Assembly: GCF_003336755.1 (NCBI RefSeq)
Contig: NZ_QMDI01000006.1
Coordinates: forward strand, 124,001 to 188,000
DNA length: 64,000 nucleotides
Direction of reading: 5' to 3'
Source: Elioraea thermophila (ex Habib et al. 2022)
GTDB taxonomy: Bacteria; Pseudomonadota; Alphaproteobacteria; Acetobacterales; Acetobacteraceae
Positions 29,556-38,042 of the stretch are shown here, one piece after another (positions within the stretch are counted from its first letter, which is position 1; the number at the start of each line of letters is the position of its first letter). The notes under the pieces are model-generated. The model was given only the letters and a program-made list of their open reading frames with translations. It did no database searches and was not told the origin of the DNA. The position numbers were made by a program, and so were the translations under genes.

Positions 29556-30485
29556 ATGGACCCGCACGTCCCGCCCGTCTTCTGCGGCCTCTCGACCGAA
29601 GGCCCCTGCGAGCCCGACGCGCTCCCGCGCGAGCTCGACCGCTTCGTCTCCGCCGGCTGCACCGCGGCCGAGATTTCCCTGCAGAACGGCTTCACCGTGT
29701 GCGGCGGGCGGGTGAAGGCGCAGGAGGTGGAGGCGATCGGGCGCGTGCTCGCTCGTTTTACCCTCCGCTACACCATGCACGGGCCTCTGGGCCTGAACCT
29801 GATGGATGCCGACCACCACGACCGCCACGTCGCGGTGGCGCGGGCCTTCATCGAGGTCACCGCCGCGCTCGGCGCCGCCGTGCTCATCGTGCACGGGGGT
29901 GTGTGGCCGAAAGGGCTGGCGGCGGTGGAGTTCGAGCGGCGTCGCGCGCTGGAGGTTGAGGCGCTGCAGCGGCTCGGCGACGAGGCAGGCCGGCGCGGGG
30001 TGACGCTCGCGCTCGAGAACCTGCCGCCGATCTCCTCCATTCCCGAGACGCACGACGCCTGGGGCATCGCCGCCCAGCTCGAGCGTGTGGCGCATCCGCA
30101 GGTCGGTGCGACGCTCGATCTCGGGCATGCCGCGATGACGGCGCGCACTCGCCAGCAGAACCTCGCCGCCAGCGTGCGGGCGATGGCGCCGCATGTGGTG
30201 CACGTCCACGTGCAGGATCAGTTCGGCCACCCCGACGGCATCCGTGTCCCCGGCCACGGCGAGGCCTTGGCGTTCGGGGTGGCCGACCTGCACGCACCAC
30301 CCGGCTGGGGCGATGTTCCGCTGGCGGACCTTCTCGCCCTCGTGCCGTTGCGGGAGGGCAGCGTGCTGATCTACGAGCTCGCGCCGAAGTTCTTCCGCTT
30401 CATCCCGGAGACGGTGGCGGCGCTGCGGGAGCTCGCGCACCGCGTTTCGGGCACACTCCCTGTCCGGGTTGGGTCGTTATCCTGA
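29556..30485 (+). CDS. TIM-barrel sugar isomerase/epimerase-like protein
   Basis: 309 residues. AP-endonuclease-2/xylose-isomerase-type TIM barrel with metal-ligand positions in YTMHGPLG, IVHGG, LALENLP, TLDLGHA and HVHVQD. The family includes hydroxypyruvate isomerases, tagatose epimerases and EndoIV; the substrate is not evident here. It follows ftsH by 23 bases. Its last 86 bases overlap, on the opposite strand, the 3' end of the 976-residue protein gene. Confidence 0.75.
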   Translation: MDPHVPPVFCGLSTEGPCEPDALPRELDRFVSAGCTAAEISLQNGFTVCGGRVKAQEVEAIGRVLARFTLRYTMHGPLGLNLMDADHHDRHVAVARAFIEVTAALGAAVLIVHGGVWPKGLAAVEFERRRALEVEALQRLGDEAGRRGVTLALENLPPISSIPETHDAWGIAAQLERVAHPQVGATLDLGHAAMTARTRQQNLAASVRAMAPHVVHVHVQDQFGHPDGIRVPGHGEALAFGVADLHAPPGWGDVPLADLLALVPLREGSVLIYELAPKFFRFIPETVAALRELAHRVSGTLPVRVGSLS

Positions 30486-33330
30486 GGTCGCTTGGCGGGG
30501 CGATGACGTGAACCATGATCGGTTGCGTCGTGCCTTCGCTCGTGAAGATGCGAAGAGGCACACTCCATTCACGGTGTCCCTCCCAGTCCGGGCGCGCCGG
30601 GGGCATGGGAGAAGGACCTCCATGCGCCGAGGCCGGTTCGCGCGGCTCGAACTCGTTGGGTTCCTCGACGCACTCGAATTCGGCCACGATTCCCATCATG
30701 TCAGGCAGGATGCGGACGCGATCCGCCGGCTGCCCGCCCAGGGTGACCACTGGGCTTCGCCACAGGCGGCCACCTTGCAATAGGAACCGCGCCCCTCGGC
30801 CGACCGTGGCGGACAAGCGAGTAGGGTTCGATGGGCGAAGATAGGGTGTCTGGATGATCTCCAGGCGCAGCGCACGCAGGAACTCCGACGTACCGCCCGG
30901 CACCCGGACGTGATGGACGTGCTCGCGACAGTTCGGCGGGAGCGGGTCGGCATGCCCGGCACCGGTCGTCACCGAAGCGTACGCGGTTGTGCGGGTCGGC
31001 GTGTCGGCTCGGCGGCGCGCCCATTCCGTGACGGCTATCAGGTCTCGTGCCGGCTCGTCAGCCGCAAGCCAGCAGCCGATTGTGGTGATTCGTAACCCTC
31101 GCCACCATGACGGGATCGACACCATGGCGCCGAGATTGTGCAGTTGCATGTCCGGGTCGTCGTCGCCGGTCGGTGCTGAAAAGACCCAGCCGAAGGTGGT
31201 CGAGATGTCCCGCCCCGCATCTCTCATGCCGGCGCGCTCCGATCGTTCCTCCGGCGGAAGGGTGAAGCTAACCACGACGGCCGGCGAGCGGTGACGGCGG
31301 AGGGCGTGCTCTGCCCGCCGCCCGATCTGCGCATCGGCATCGCGAATGGCCCGGCTGGCTGCGACCAGCAGGTCGAAGGCCTCACGCTGCGAGGTGGAGA
31401 CGACCTCGGTCACCGCGCGCGGGGTCAAGCCGTAGGCGAAGACTTCGGCATGGATGGCGTCGAGCGCCCGCATCAACTTGTCGGCCCTGAGGATTGGATT
31501 GCCGGCGGGCCCTCCCTGCCTTACTGGAGAAACAAGGAGACTGCAGCCGAGGCCCGATTTCGCGTCCTCGACGATCGTAAGGTCGAGAAGGTCGCTCAGC
31601 CGAAGCCCTTCTTCGGGACGGCCCGTGGTCGGCAAAGGTCGGTGCAACTCCACCCAGCGCGCCACGGAGGCTGCACAGAGCATAGTTCCGCGATCCACCG
31701 TGATCCGAAGGGGGGTAAAGCTGGAAGAACCCGAGCAGTGGTCGTCGCGAGCTTGGCGCTGGGAGACTTCGCTTTCCGCATCGGACCGACGCAGGGCGGG
31801 ATGGTCAAAGGTCAAACATCGGTTGACATGATCGTCGAGGAACGAAGACGACGGTGAGTTCCGGACCTCGCGAATGAGCGCCACGAGGAGAGCCGCCTCC
31901 TCCACCGCCCCGAACGAGGGCGGGCATGGGACCGGCACCGGCTGGAACCTGAGGTCTTGGGCATGACCGGAATGCGCTGCAGCACCTCCCGAAGAGGAGG
32001 TGTCCGAACGGGCGGGCACAAGGAACGGGGCCAGTCTTACAGCCATCGGCACTTGACCACCCGACGTCGCCCGAAGCGCCTCGAGATATTTGATCACGTG
32101 CTGGAACTGCGGGTGGATCTCGACGAGCGCAAAGGGCAGGTGGTGCGAACGTCGGTCCTTGCACGCTGGATGCTCATGAAGGGCATTGAAGCCGAACAAG
32201 CGGACGAACGCGTCCTGCCACTCTTGCTCGGCCTCCTGCACGGCCTGCCTCCTTGCCTCGTCCGCGGGCCGCAGCCGGGCTGCAACTTGGATCGCAACGA
32301 ACGCTTCCCGCAGGGCTTCGAGGTACTGGTCCTTGCCTAGCTTCTTCAGCACTTCTCCGTGGTGGGTTCGCGCTTGGCGATTGAAAGCCTCTTCGGCTTC
32401 CTTCACCCAAGAACGAAGACGCTGTGCTAGCGTCATATCTTGGTACGATCCGGTATTCGCGTCTGCTCTCGTCACTGGCAGGGATTTCTGCTGCCAATCC
32501 TCCAGGCAGCGAGCCAGAACATCAACTTGGTTCGTGTTCGCCTGCGCCCCTGCCTTCGTGAGAACCTGCGCGCAGAGAGCGATCCTGAGCGACTGAAGAA
32601 GCTCGACGAGGCCCCGGTTCGGCGCTTGCACCGGATGGTCGAACAGGACGGCCTGGCGGCTAAAGATCGCAAAGTCGATCTCGCGCTGCATGACCTCGGC
32701 CCAGTCGCGATACAGCGCCCAGCCATTCCGTTCAGCGTCGAAAGGCTCCCTCTCGACCTTAACCACCACGGCGGCATGGCCCTTGCTCGAGCGCCCCAGG
32801 ATCTGGCGGCTCCACCGAACCGGTTCGACGATCCTACGCGCGGGCGGCAGGACCGTGGCATCCAGGTTGAGTTGCAGGAGCGTGCTGCCGTCGATGTCGT
32901 GCCGGTCATCGAGCATGGCCCGCGTCCGTTCCTCACGCAGGATGGAGCGATAACGGTTCATCTGGTGAAACAGATCCAGGGTCGGTTCGCGATGTGCGGC
33001 CTCTGCTCCAGTCAGCTTCTCGTCCCGCCGAAGTGGACCTTGCTCAGGCTTGTTCTCACCCGTCCCCAACCGAGCGACGATCTCGGCCACCATCTGGGTC
33101 TCGACGATCTGGGAACGGAACGTTTCCGGTTTCTCCTCGAGTTCCCTCAGCCTGCTGTCGATCCACGCGACGTGGTCGAGACGGTCGTTTACAAGCCGTT
33201 CGCGCGTGTAGATTTCGGGGGTGCCGACGACCACGCCGCCGCTGTCCGGTTCGAGGCGTGACAGGACAATCGTGGCAGCGGCAGCGCCGAGGAGCGCCGT
33301 CAGGACGAAGGCGACCGCGCGCCGGATCAC
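30400..33330 (-). CDS. Large membrane-anchored or exported protein of unknown function in the RiPP operon
   Basis: 976 residues from a GTG that overlaps the maturase stop by four bases (GTGA). The only clear feature is an N-terminal hydrophobic helix (about residues 4-23) that acts as a signal anchor or signal peptide; the rest should be periplasmic. Residues 40-130 and roughly 270-400 are rich in charged helical sequence; the C-terminal third is more beta-like and Pro-rich. I see no protease, ABC, TPR or radical SAM motif and recognise no family. The last 20 or so residues (from QGVCPKRG) are antisense to the neighbouring host gene, so the native C terminus may have been lost. By position it may help export, process or immobilise the modified peptide. 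Confidence 0.75.
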   Translation of the reverse strand: MIRRAVAFVLTALLGAAAATIVLSRLEPDSGGVVVGTPEIYTRERLVNDRLDHVAWIDSRLRELEEKPETFRSQIVETQMVAEIVARLGTGENKPEQGPLRRDEKLTGAEAAHREPTLDLFHQMNRYRSILREERTRAMLDDRHDIDGSTLLQLNLDATVLPPARRIVEPVRWSRQILGRSSKGHAAVVVKVEREPFDAERNGWALYRDWAEVMQREIDFAIFSRQAVLFDHPVQAPNRGLVELLQSLRIALCAQVLTKAGAQANTNQVDVLARCLEDWQQKSLPVTRADANTGSYQDMTLAQRLRSWVKEAEEAFNRQARTHHGEVLKKLGKDQYLEALREAFVAIQVAARLRPADEARRQAVQEAEQEWQDAFVRLFGFNALHEHPACKDRRSHHLPFALVEIHPQFQHVIKYLEALRATSGGQVPMAVRLAPFLVPARSDTSSSGGAAAHSGHAQDLRFQPVPVPCPPSFGAVEEAALLVALIREVRNSPSSSFLDDHVNRCLTFDHPALRRSDAESEVSQRQARDDHCSGSSSFTPLRITVDRGTMLCAASVARWVELHRPLPTTGRPEEGLRLSDLLDLTIVEDAKSGLGCSLLVSPVRQGGPAGNPILRADKLMRALDAIHAEVFAYGLTPRAVTEVVSTSQREAFDLLVAASRAIRDADAQIGRRAEHALRRHRSPAVVVSFTLPPEERSERAGMRDAGRDISTTFGWVFSAPTGDDDPDMQLHNLGAMVSIPSWWRGLRITTIGCWLAADEPARDLIAVTEWARRRADTPTRTTAYASVTTGAGHADPLPPNCREHVHHVRVPGGTSEFLRALRLEIIQTPYLRPSNPTRLSATVGRGARFLLQGGRLWRSPVVTLGGQPADRVRILPDMMGIVAEFECVEEPNEFEPREPASAHGGPSPMPPARPDWEGHREWSVPLRIFTSEGTTQPIMVHVIAPPSDLRITTQPGQGVCPKRGARAPAAPPPSPG

Positions 33331-34496
33331 AGGTGGACCTCCTGACCGTCAGACGCGACGACCGCCTCGTCGGTCAGCCTGAGGCCCCGCTCCAGCGCGT
33401 CGAGCACGACGTCGAACAGGACTTTCCGGGTGAGGCGGCAGAAGAGGGTCTCGGTCGCATCGAGCCTTCCATGTTCGGCCAACTTGTTGACCGGCGCGCC
33501 GCCGCCACAGAGCGGAAAGTAGGAACAGCTCGCACGGCACGCCGCCACGCCGCTCGCGATCTCGCGCGCGATCTCCGAACTTCGGATCCGCTCGGCGATG
33601 ACCGCGAACGGCTCCTCAAGGAGATTGCCGAACACGAAACTGCCGTGACGGTCGCTGGCGAGACCCAGCAACTCTGGCGAGAAACTCGACACCCCACCGT
33701 CGACGGCGACCGAGAGGGCGGCGAGCGGCTCGGTTTGCTCGTTGAAACCATCACGCTCGTCGGTCGCCAGGAGTGCAATCGCCTCGGCGAACTCCCGCAC
33801 CCAAATGCGGTCCGGGCATGCCGACCATCGCTCGAGAAAGCGTTCCAGAAAGGCGCGATACGCCCGTTCGACGCCCGCGAAAGCGAGCGAGCTCGCGCGA
33901 TGTGCGCCTTCGACCTCCTCTACGTTGAAACACACTCGCCGAATTCCCGCCTCGAGGTAAAAGTCGAACAGCCGATCCGCCTCGCCGAGATGAGCGCGCG
34001 TGAGAACCGTGATGACGTGAAACGGGATCTCTGCCTCCCGAAGCCGACCGACGGCACGCATCGCTGCGCCGAAAGTCCCCTTGCCGCCTCGCGTACGTCG
34101 CGTCGCATCATGAAGGTCCGCTGGCCCGTCCAGCGAAAGGCCGATCCCGATGTTCCAGCGGCGGAGAAGCGCGAGCCAAGCATCGTCGAGGCCAATTCCG
34201 CTGGTCTGTAACCCCCAACGTGGCGAGACTGTGGGGAAGGTCCGCGAACCGATCAGGCTCATCGCCGCGTCGTACCAATCGGCACGCAAGGCCAACGGTT
34301 CACCGGCATGCCAAACCACCGACGGCACGGGGTCGGCCCACTGCGGATGGAGGATCTGTTCGGCGACGGCGGAGAGCACGCGCTCCGACATACAGCGCCG
34401 ATCATCACGATCAGGCAGATAGCAGTACGAACACTCGAACGGACAGAATGGCGTGCTTTGGAGGACAACAAGGCGACATTTGGTTAGGCCTTGCAT
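33327..34496 (-). CDS. Radical SAM/SPASM peptide maturase, cyclophane-forming (GrrM/XyeB/FxsB-like)
   Basis: 389 residues from an ATG six bases after the precursor stop, with a GGTGAGGCGGG ribosome site. The radical SAM cluster motif is CPFECSYC (Cys18, Cys22, Cys25), followed by VVWHAGEPL (the GGEP-type SAM contact), LQTSG and GLSLDGP. The C-terminal SPASM-like region has Cys320, Cys324, Cys330 (CGGGAPVNK) and Cys353, which would bind auxiliary Fe-S. This architecture matches maturases that link an aromatic side chain to the residue two places later (Xye, Grr and Fxs systems). The adjacent precursor with Trp-X-Asn repeats strongly supports a Grr/Osc-like activity. Confidence 0.88.
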   Translation of the reverse strand: MQGLTKCRLVVLQSTPFCPFECSYCYLPDRDDRRCMSERVLSAVAEQILHPQWADPVPSVVWHAGEPLALRADWYDAAMSLIGSRTFPTVSPRWGLQTSGIGLDDAWLALLRRWNIGIGLSLDGPADLHDATRRTRGGKGTFGAAMRAVGRLREAEIPFHVITVLTRAHLGEADRLFDFYLEAGIRRVCFNVEEVEGAHRASSLAFAGVERAYRAFLERFLERWSACPDRIWVREFAEAIALLATDERDGFNEQTEPLAALSVAVDGGVSSFSPELLGLASDRHGSFVFGNLLEEPFAVIAERIRSSEIAREIASGVAACRASCSYFPLCGGGAPVNKLAEHGRLDATETLFCRLTRKVLFDVVLDALERGLRLTDEAVVASDGQEVHL

Positions 34497-34502
34497 CCCG
34501 CC

Positions 34503-34865
34503 TCACCAATTACGCCACCAATTTCCCCAATTTCCCCAGTTCGGCCAGTTATTCCACCAGTTCCACCATTGGGCTAGAACTCGTTGACCCAATTCATCGA
34601 CAGCAGCGGAGTTGCAACCGAACTGAACCTCCTGCGCACTGTAGAGGGGGACCGGGTCGTCGCTAGGGGCCGTCAACGGGCTCATGGGTGCTTCCAGGCG
34701 CTGCCGAAGCGCAGCCACGCGCCGCTTCAGGTCAGCCATGGCCTCAACTGAGGTTGGCGCCCTTGCGCTGGTCGCGGGTGTCGCCGGCGCGGCCCCAGCC
34801 GCTCCGATGACAAGCAAGCGCAGCAAGAACCCGCGCCGATTGTCCTGAAATGGATTTCGCCCCAT
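34503..34865 (-). CDS. Secreted RiPP precursor with six C-terminal Trp-X-Asn triads
   Basis: 120 residues from the ATG at 34865, which has GGGGAG seven bases upstream; a GTG at 34892 would add nine residues. Residues 10-35 (NRRGFLLRLLVIGAAGAA, ending SARA) look like a Tat or Sec export signal. The middle is a helical, Arg/Leu-rich leader (about 45-65) and then a variable spacer. The last 21 residues (bases 34506-34568) contain WWN, WWN, WPN, WGN, WGN and WRN in that order, ending in Trp. This repeats an aromatic-X-Asn pattern used by cyclophane-forming radical SAM enzymes. The maturase gene follows after six bases. The precursor resembles GrrA/OscA peptides, although those are usually Gly-rich. 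Confidence 0.85.
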   Translation of the reverse strand: MGRNPFQDNRRGFLLRLLVIGAAGAAPATPATSARAPTSVEAMADLKRRVAALRQRLEAPMSPLTAPSDDPVPLYSAQEVQFGCNSAAVDELGQRVLAQWWNWWNNWPNWGNWGNWWRNW

Positions 34866-34959
34866 GGGCCGCTCCCCGTTGACGCCCCACACACGTCAGT
34901 ATGACGGTCAACAAAGGTCCAATTCAACCGCAACCAGAAGCCGAATTCGTTCGCGAGCG

Positions 34960-35412
34960 TCACCCCGCCCGCGCCCTCGCCTCCTCGGCGAGCGCCCGGA
35001 TGCGGCGGATCATCGCCGCGACCCCGTTGCCGCGGTTCGCCGAAAGGTTGCCGATCAGGTCCAGCTCGATGAGGAAGCGCGGGTCGACGGCAAGGATCTC
35101 CTCCGGCCTCCGCCCCGAATAGACGCGCAAGAGCAGGGCGACGAGTCCCTGCACGATCGCCGCGTCGGATGCCCCCGCCAGCCAAAGCCGCCCCTCCGCC
35201 ACGCGGTGTTCGAGCCAGACCTGGCTTTGGCAGCCCTCGACCCGGCGCGCGGGCTCCTTCCAAGCCTCGGGAAAGGGCGGCAGCGCCCGCCCCCAGTCGA
35301 TCACCTGCTCGTAGCGGTCCATCCAGTCGTCGAAGAAGGAGAGCTCCTCGCGGATGGCTGCGATCGCGGCTTCGGGGCTGGGCTCGGTCGGGCTGACGAA
35401 GGGTGGTTCCAT
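34960..35412 (-). CDS. sufE: SufE-family Fe-S assembly protein
   Basis: 150 residues from the ATG at 35412. Cys61 in VEGCQSQVW is the sulfur-acceptor cysteine, and the IVQGLVALLLRVYSG and LSANRGNGV blocks are typical of SufE. SufE takes persulfide sulfur from the SufS cysteine desulfurase and passes it to the SufBCD scaffold. No other suf gene is nearby. It lies 34 bases downstream of an SDR gene. Confidence 0.92.
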   Translation of the reverse strand: MEPPFVSPTEPSPEAAIAAIREELSFFDDWMDRYEQVIDWGRALPPFPEAWKEPARRVEGCQSQVWLEHRVAEGRLWLAGASDAAIVQGLVALLLRVYSGRRPEEILAVDPRFLIELDLIGNLSANRGNGVAAMIRRIRALAEEARARAG

Positions 35413-35446
35413 CACGAAGGGCGAGATGGCGCCGCCGACGCCGCCC

Positions 35447-36226
35447 TCAATGGGCGGCGAGCCCGCCATCGACGGCGAGCACCGCCCCGGTGATGAACGA
35501 CGCCTCGTCGGAGGCGAGAAAGAGGGCGGCGTTGGCGACATCCTCCGGTCGCCCGGGCCGGCGCCAGGGCGTGCGCGCAGCGGCGCGCTCGGCCGCCGCG
35601 ACCTCCTCCGGCCGATTGGAGCGATGGACGACGATCGCGCCCGGGTCGATCACGTTGCAGACGATGCCGTCCGCCGCGTGGTCGACGGCGATGCGGCGCG
35701 CGAGTTCGTGCACCGCGGCCTTGGCGGCGGCGAAGGCGGCCGTGCCGGGGGCGGTCGCCGTCACCGTCGGGCAGCCGACGGCAAGGATGCGCCCGCGCAC
35801 CCCGTCTTCGCCTTCCACCTGGCCGCTCATCTGCCGCACCGCCGCGCGGCTCGCCAGGAACACGCCCGTCACCGCCAGCGCCAGCGTGCGTTCCCACGCC
35901 TCCAGCGTGGTCTCGGTGATCCGCCCGCCCCAGCCGATGGCCGCGGTGGTGACCAGCACGTCGAGGCGGCCGAAGCGATCCGCCGCGCAGGCGACCGCCG
36001 CCTCGGTGTCGGCCTCCGAGGTGAGGTCGGTCTTGCGGAAGATCGCCGCCCTGCCCTCGCGATCGAGGATCGCCCGCGTCGGCTCGCCCCCCTCGGGCGG
36101 ATGGTCGGTCTGATCGGCGATGACGACGATCGCGCCTTCGCGGGCGAAGCGCAGCGCGATCGCCCGCCCGATGCCCGATGCCCCTCCCGTCACCAGCGCG
36201 ACCTTGCCGAGCAGCCGATCCGCCAT
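35447..36226 (-). CDS. SDR-fold protein lacking the catalytic Tyr
   Basis: 259 residues. The Rossmann nucleotide site TGGASGIG (residues 14-21) is intact. Where the classical Tyr-x3-Lys motif should be, the sequence is FAAAK (TTC codon), and the usual catalytic Ser block reads ILAVGCPTVTAT, so both Tyr and Ser are missing. The cofactor site and Lys remain. It may be a non-catalytic NAD(P)-binding protein or use altered chemistry. The gene is 34 bases upstream of sufE and diverges from fdhD. Confidence 0.8.
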   Translation of the reverse strand: MADRLLGKVALVTGGASGIGRAIALRFAREGAIVVIADQTDHPPEGGEPTRAILDREGRAAIFRKTDLTSEADTEAAVACAADRFGRLDVLVTTAAIGWGGRITETTLEAWERTLALAVTGVFLASRAAVRQMSGQVEGEDGVRGRILAVGCPTVTATAPGTAAFAAAKAAVHELARRIAVDHAADGIVCNVIDPGAIVVHRSNRPEEVAAAERAAARTPWRRPGRPEDVANAALFLASDEASFITGAVLAVDGGLAAH

Positions 36227-36282
36227 CCGTTTCCCCCAGACCGGAGCTTGAAGCCCACTCGTCGCCCCCGCATCTAGCAGGC

Positions 36283-37167
36283 ATGGAGGCCGATTGCGAC
36301 GCCCCGCGCATCGTTCCCGATCCGACCGACCCGCGGCTGACGCGCCGCGTGCGCGGCATCGACCACACGGGGGCCGAGGTGGAGGCCGCGGTCACGGTCG
36401 AGAAGCCGCTGACCTTGTTCCTCAACGGCACCGAGATCGTCACCATGATGACGATCGGCGACTATCCCGAGTACCTCGCCCTCGGTTACCTCCTGAACCA
36501 GAACATGCTTCGCCCCGACGACGAGGTGACGGCGGTCGAGCACGACCCGGACCTCGACGTCGTCGTGGTGCGGACCGCGCGCACCACCGACTACCAGGAG
36601 AAGCTGAAGAAGAAGACCCTGACCTCGGGCTGCGCGCAGGGCACCGCCTTCGGCGACCTGATGGAGCGGTTCGAAAGCATCCGCTTGCCGGAGGCGACCT
36701 TGCGCACCTCCTGGCTCTATCGCCTCACCCACGCCATCAACACCATGCCGAGCCTCTATCTCGAGGCCGGCGCGATTCATGGCTGCGTGCTCTGCCGCGA
36801 GGACCGCCCGCTCGTCTACATGGAGGATGTCGGCCGGCACAACGCGGTGGACAAGATCGCCGGGTACATGTATCGACACCGCATCGATCCGGCCGACAAG
36901 ATCTTCTACACCACCGGCCGCCTCACCTCCGAGATGGTGATCAAGACCGTACGCATGGGCATTCCCATCCTGGTCAGCCGCTCCGGCTTCACCGCCTGGG
37001 GGGTGGAACTCGCCCGCCAAGCGGGGCTGACGCTGATCGGACGCGCCCGCGGCAAGCGCTTCCTCGCCCTCTCCGGCGAGCATCGCATCGTCTTCGACCT
37101 CGACCCGGCTTATGTCGAGGAGGAGAGTGCGAAGCACCGGCGCAAGGGTGCGCGCGACGACGACTGA
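36283..37167 (+). CDS. fdhD: FdhD, sulfurtransferase for formate dehydrogenase activation
   Basis: 294 residues from the ATG at 36283. Family blocks: [34 protein letters not shown] and [12 protein letters not shown]. FdhD passes sulfur from IscS to the Mo/W-bis-MGD cofactor. The first motif has one Cys (Cys117, SGCAQGTA), not the CxxC of E. coli FdhD; a different pair, Cys168 and Cys171 (HGCVLC), occurs later. It starts the fdhD-mobA-small protein series upstream of the moeA-mobB-FDH cluster. Confidence 0.93.
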   Translation: MEADCDAPRIVPDPTDPRLTRRVRGIDHTGAEVEAAVTVEKPLTLFLNGTEIVTMMTIGDYPEYLALGYLLNQNMLRPDDEVTAVEHDPDLDVVVVRTARTTDYQEKLKKKTLTSGCAQGTAFGDLMERFESIRLPEATLRTSWLYRLTHAINTMPSLYLEAGAIHGCVLCREDRPLVYMEDVGRHNAVDKIAGYMYRHRIDPADKIFYTTGRLTSEMVIKTVRMGIPILVSRSGFTAWGVELARQAGLTLIGRARGKRFLALSGEHRIVFDLDPAYVEEESAKHRRKGARDDD

Positions 37168-37174
37168 GGCCGGC

Positions 37175-37825
37175 GTGGACGCGGCGGAACGTACGGGCGG
37201 GGCGCATCCGCCCACGCTCGGGGTGCTGCTCGCCGGCGGGCAGGGCCGGCGCATGGGCGGAGCCGACAAGGGTTTCATTCGTGTGGGTGAGCGAACGATC
37301 CTGGAGCGGATCGTTGCGCGGCTTGCCCCCTCCTGCGCGGGCCTCATCATCAACGCCAACGGCGAGCCCGCCCGTTTCGCGGGCTTGGGCCTTCCCGTGG
37401 TGCCGGATCCGATCGCGGGCTACGCGGGCCCGCTCGCCGGCATTCTCGCCGCCCTCGAATGGGCGGCAGCGGAGAGGCCCGATCTCGCCTGGATCGTCAC
37501 CGTCTCCACCGACAGCCCGTTCCTGCCGCGCGACCTCGTCGCCCGCCTGCACGCGGCGCGCGCGGCAGCCGGTGTGCCGCTCGCCTGCGCCGCCTCAGGC
37601 GGGCGCACCCATCCGCCGATCGGGCTGTGGCCGGTCGCCTTGCGCGCCGACCTTCGGCGCGCCCTGACCGAGGAGGGGGAGCGCAAGATCGACCGCTGGA
37701 CGGCGCGCCACGGTGTGGCGGTGGCTGAATGGCCGGCCGACCCGTTCGATCCGTTCTTCAACGTCAACACCCCCGAAGACGCGGCGATCGCGCAGTCGCT
37801 CGCCGCGCGATTCCCCGCGGCCTGA
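37175..37825 (+). CDS. mobA: Molybdenum cofactor guanylyltransferase MobA
   Basis: 216 residues from the GTG at 37175, which has GAGG five bases upstream; earlier in-frame starts at 37148 or 37112 would overlap fdhD. The nucleotide-binding motif [16 protein letters not shown], the DSPFLP block and the C-terminal FNVNTPEDA are typical. MobA attaches GMP to molybdopterin to give the MGD cofactor needed by formate dehydrogenase. It directly follows fdhD. Confidence 0.92.
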   Translation: MDAAERTGGAHPPTLGVLLAGGQGRRMGGADKGFIRVGERTILERIVARLAPSCAGLIINANGEPARFAGLGLPVVPDPIAGYAGPLAGILAALEWAAAERPDLAWIVTVSTDSPFLPRDLVARLHAARAAAGVPLACAASGGRTHPPIGLWPVALRADLRRALTEEGERKIDRWTARHGVAVAEWPADPFDPFFNVNTPEDAAIAQSLAARFPAA

Positions 37826-37913
37826 GCCTGGTTGCCGCCGCGGCGGCTTGCGTCTGACGCGCGAGGCGGCAAGAATCGCCGCCGGGAGACGCACAACAGC
37901 CGGTGCACGCGCC

Positions 37914-38039
37914 ATGAAGTCGTTCCTGCTCGCCATTCTCGCCGCCGTGGTGATCGCCATCGGAGCGGCGTATGTGCTCGACACCCGTCTGCAGCGTTCT
38001 GTCGAGGCGGCCTACTCCACCTCCGGGGTACGGCTCTGA
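37914..38039 (+). CDS. Short single-helix membrane protein
   Basis: 41 residues. One hydrophobic helix (residues 4-21) is followed by DTRLQRSVEAAYSTSGVRL. The pattern of a short transmembrane helix plus a QRSVEAA...TSGVRL tail resembles small conserved proteins in other alphaproteobacteria. It ends three bases before the convergent moeA stop. Function unknown. Confidence 0.55.
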   Translation: MKSFLLAILAAVVIAIGAAYVLDTRLQRSVEAAYSTSGVRL

Positions 38040-38042
38040 GTC

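Noticed and set aside
31291-33261. Plus-strand open frames opposite the 976-residue protein
   Set aside because: The minus-strand frame has a proper coupled start with the maturase and an N-terminal membrane helix; the plus-strand frames are short and have no ribosome sites or motifs.
37112-37174. Earlier mobA starts overlapping fdhD
   Set aside because: The GTG at 37175 has a well-placed GAGG and gives the usual MobA N terminus; earlier starts add a basic tail with no family match.
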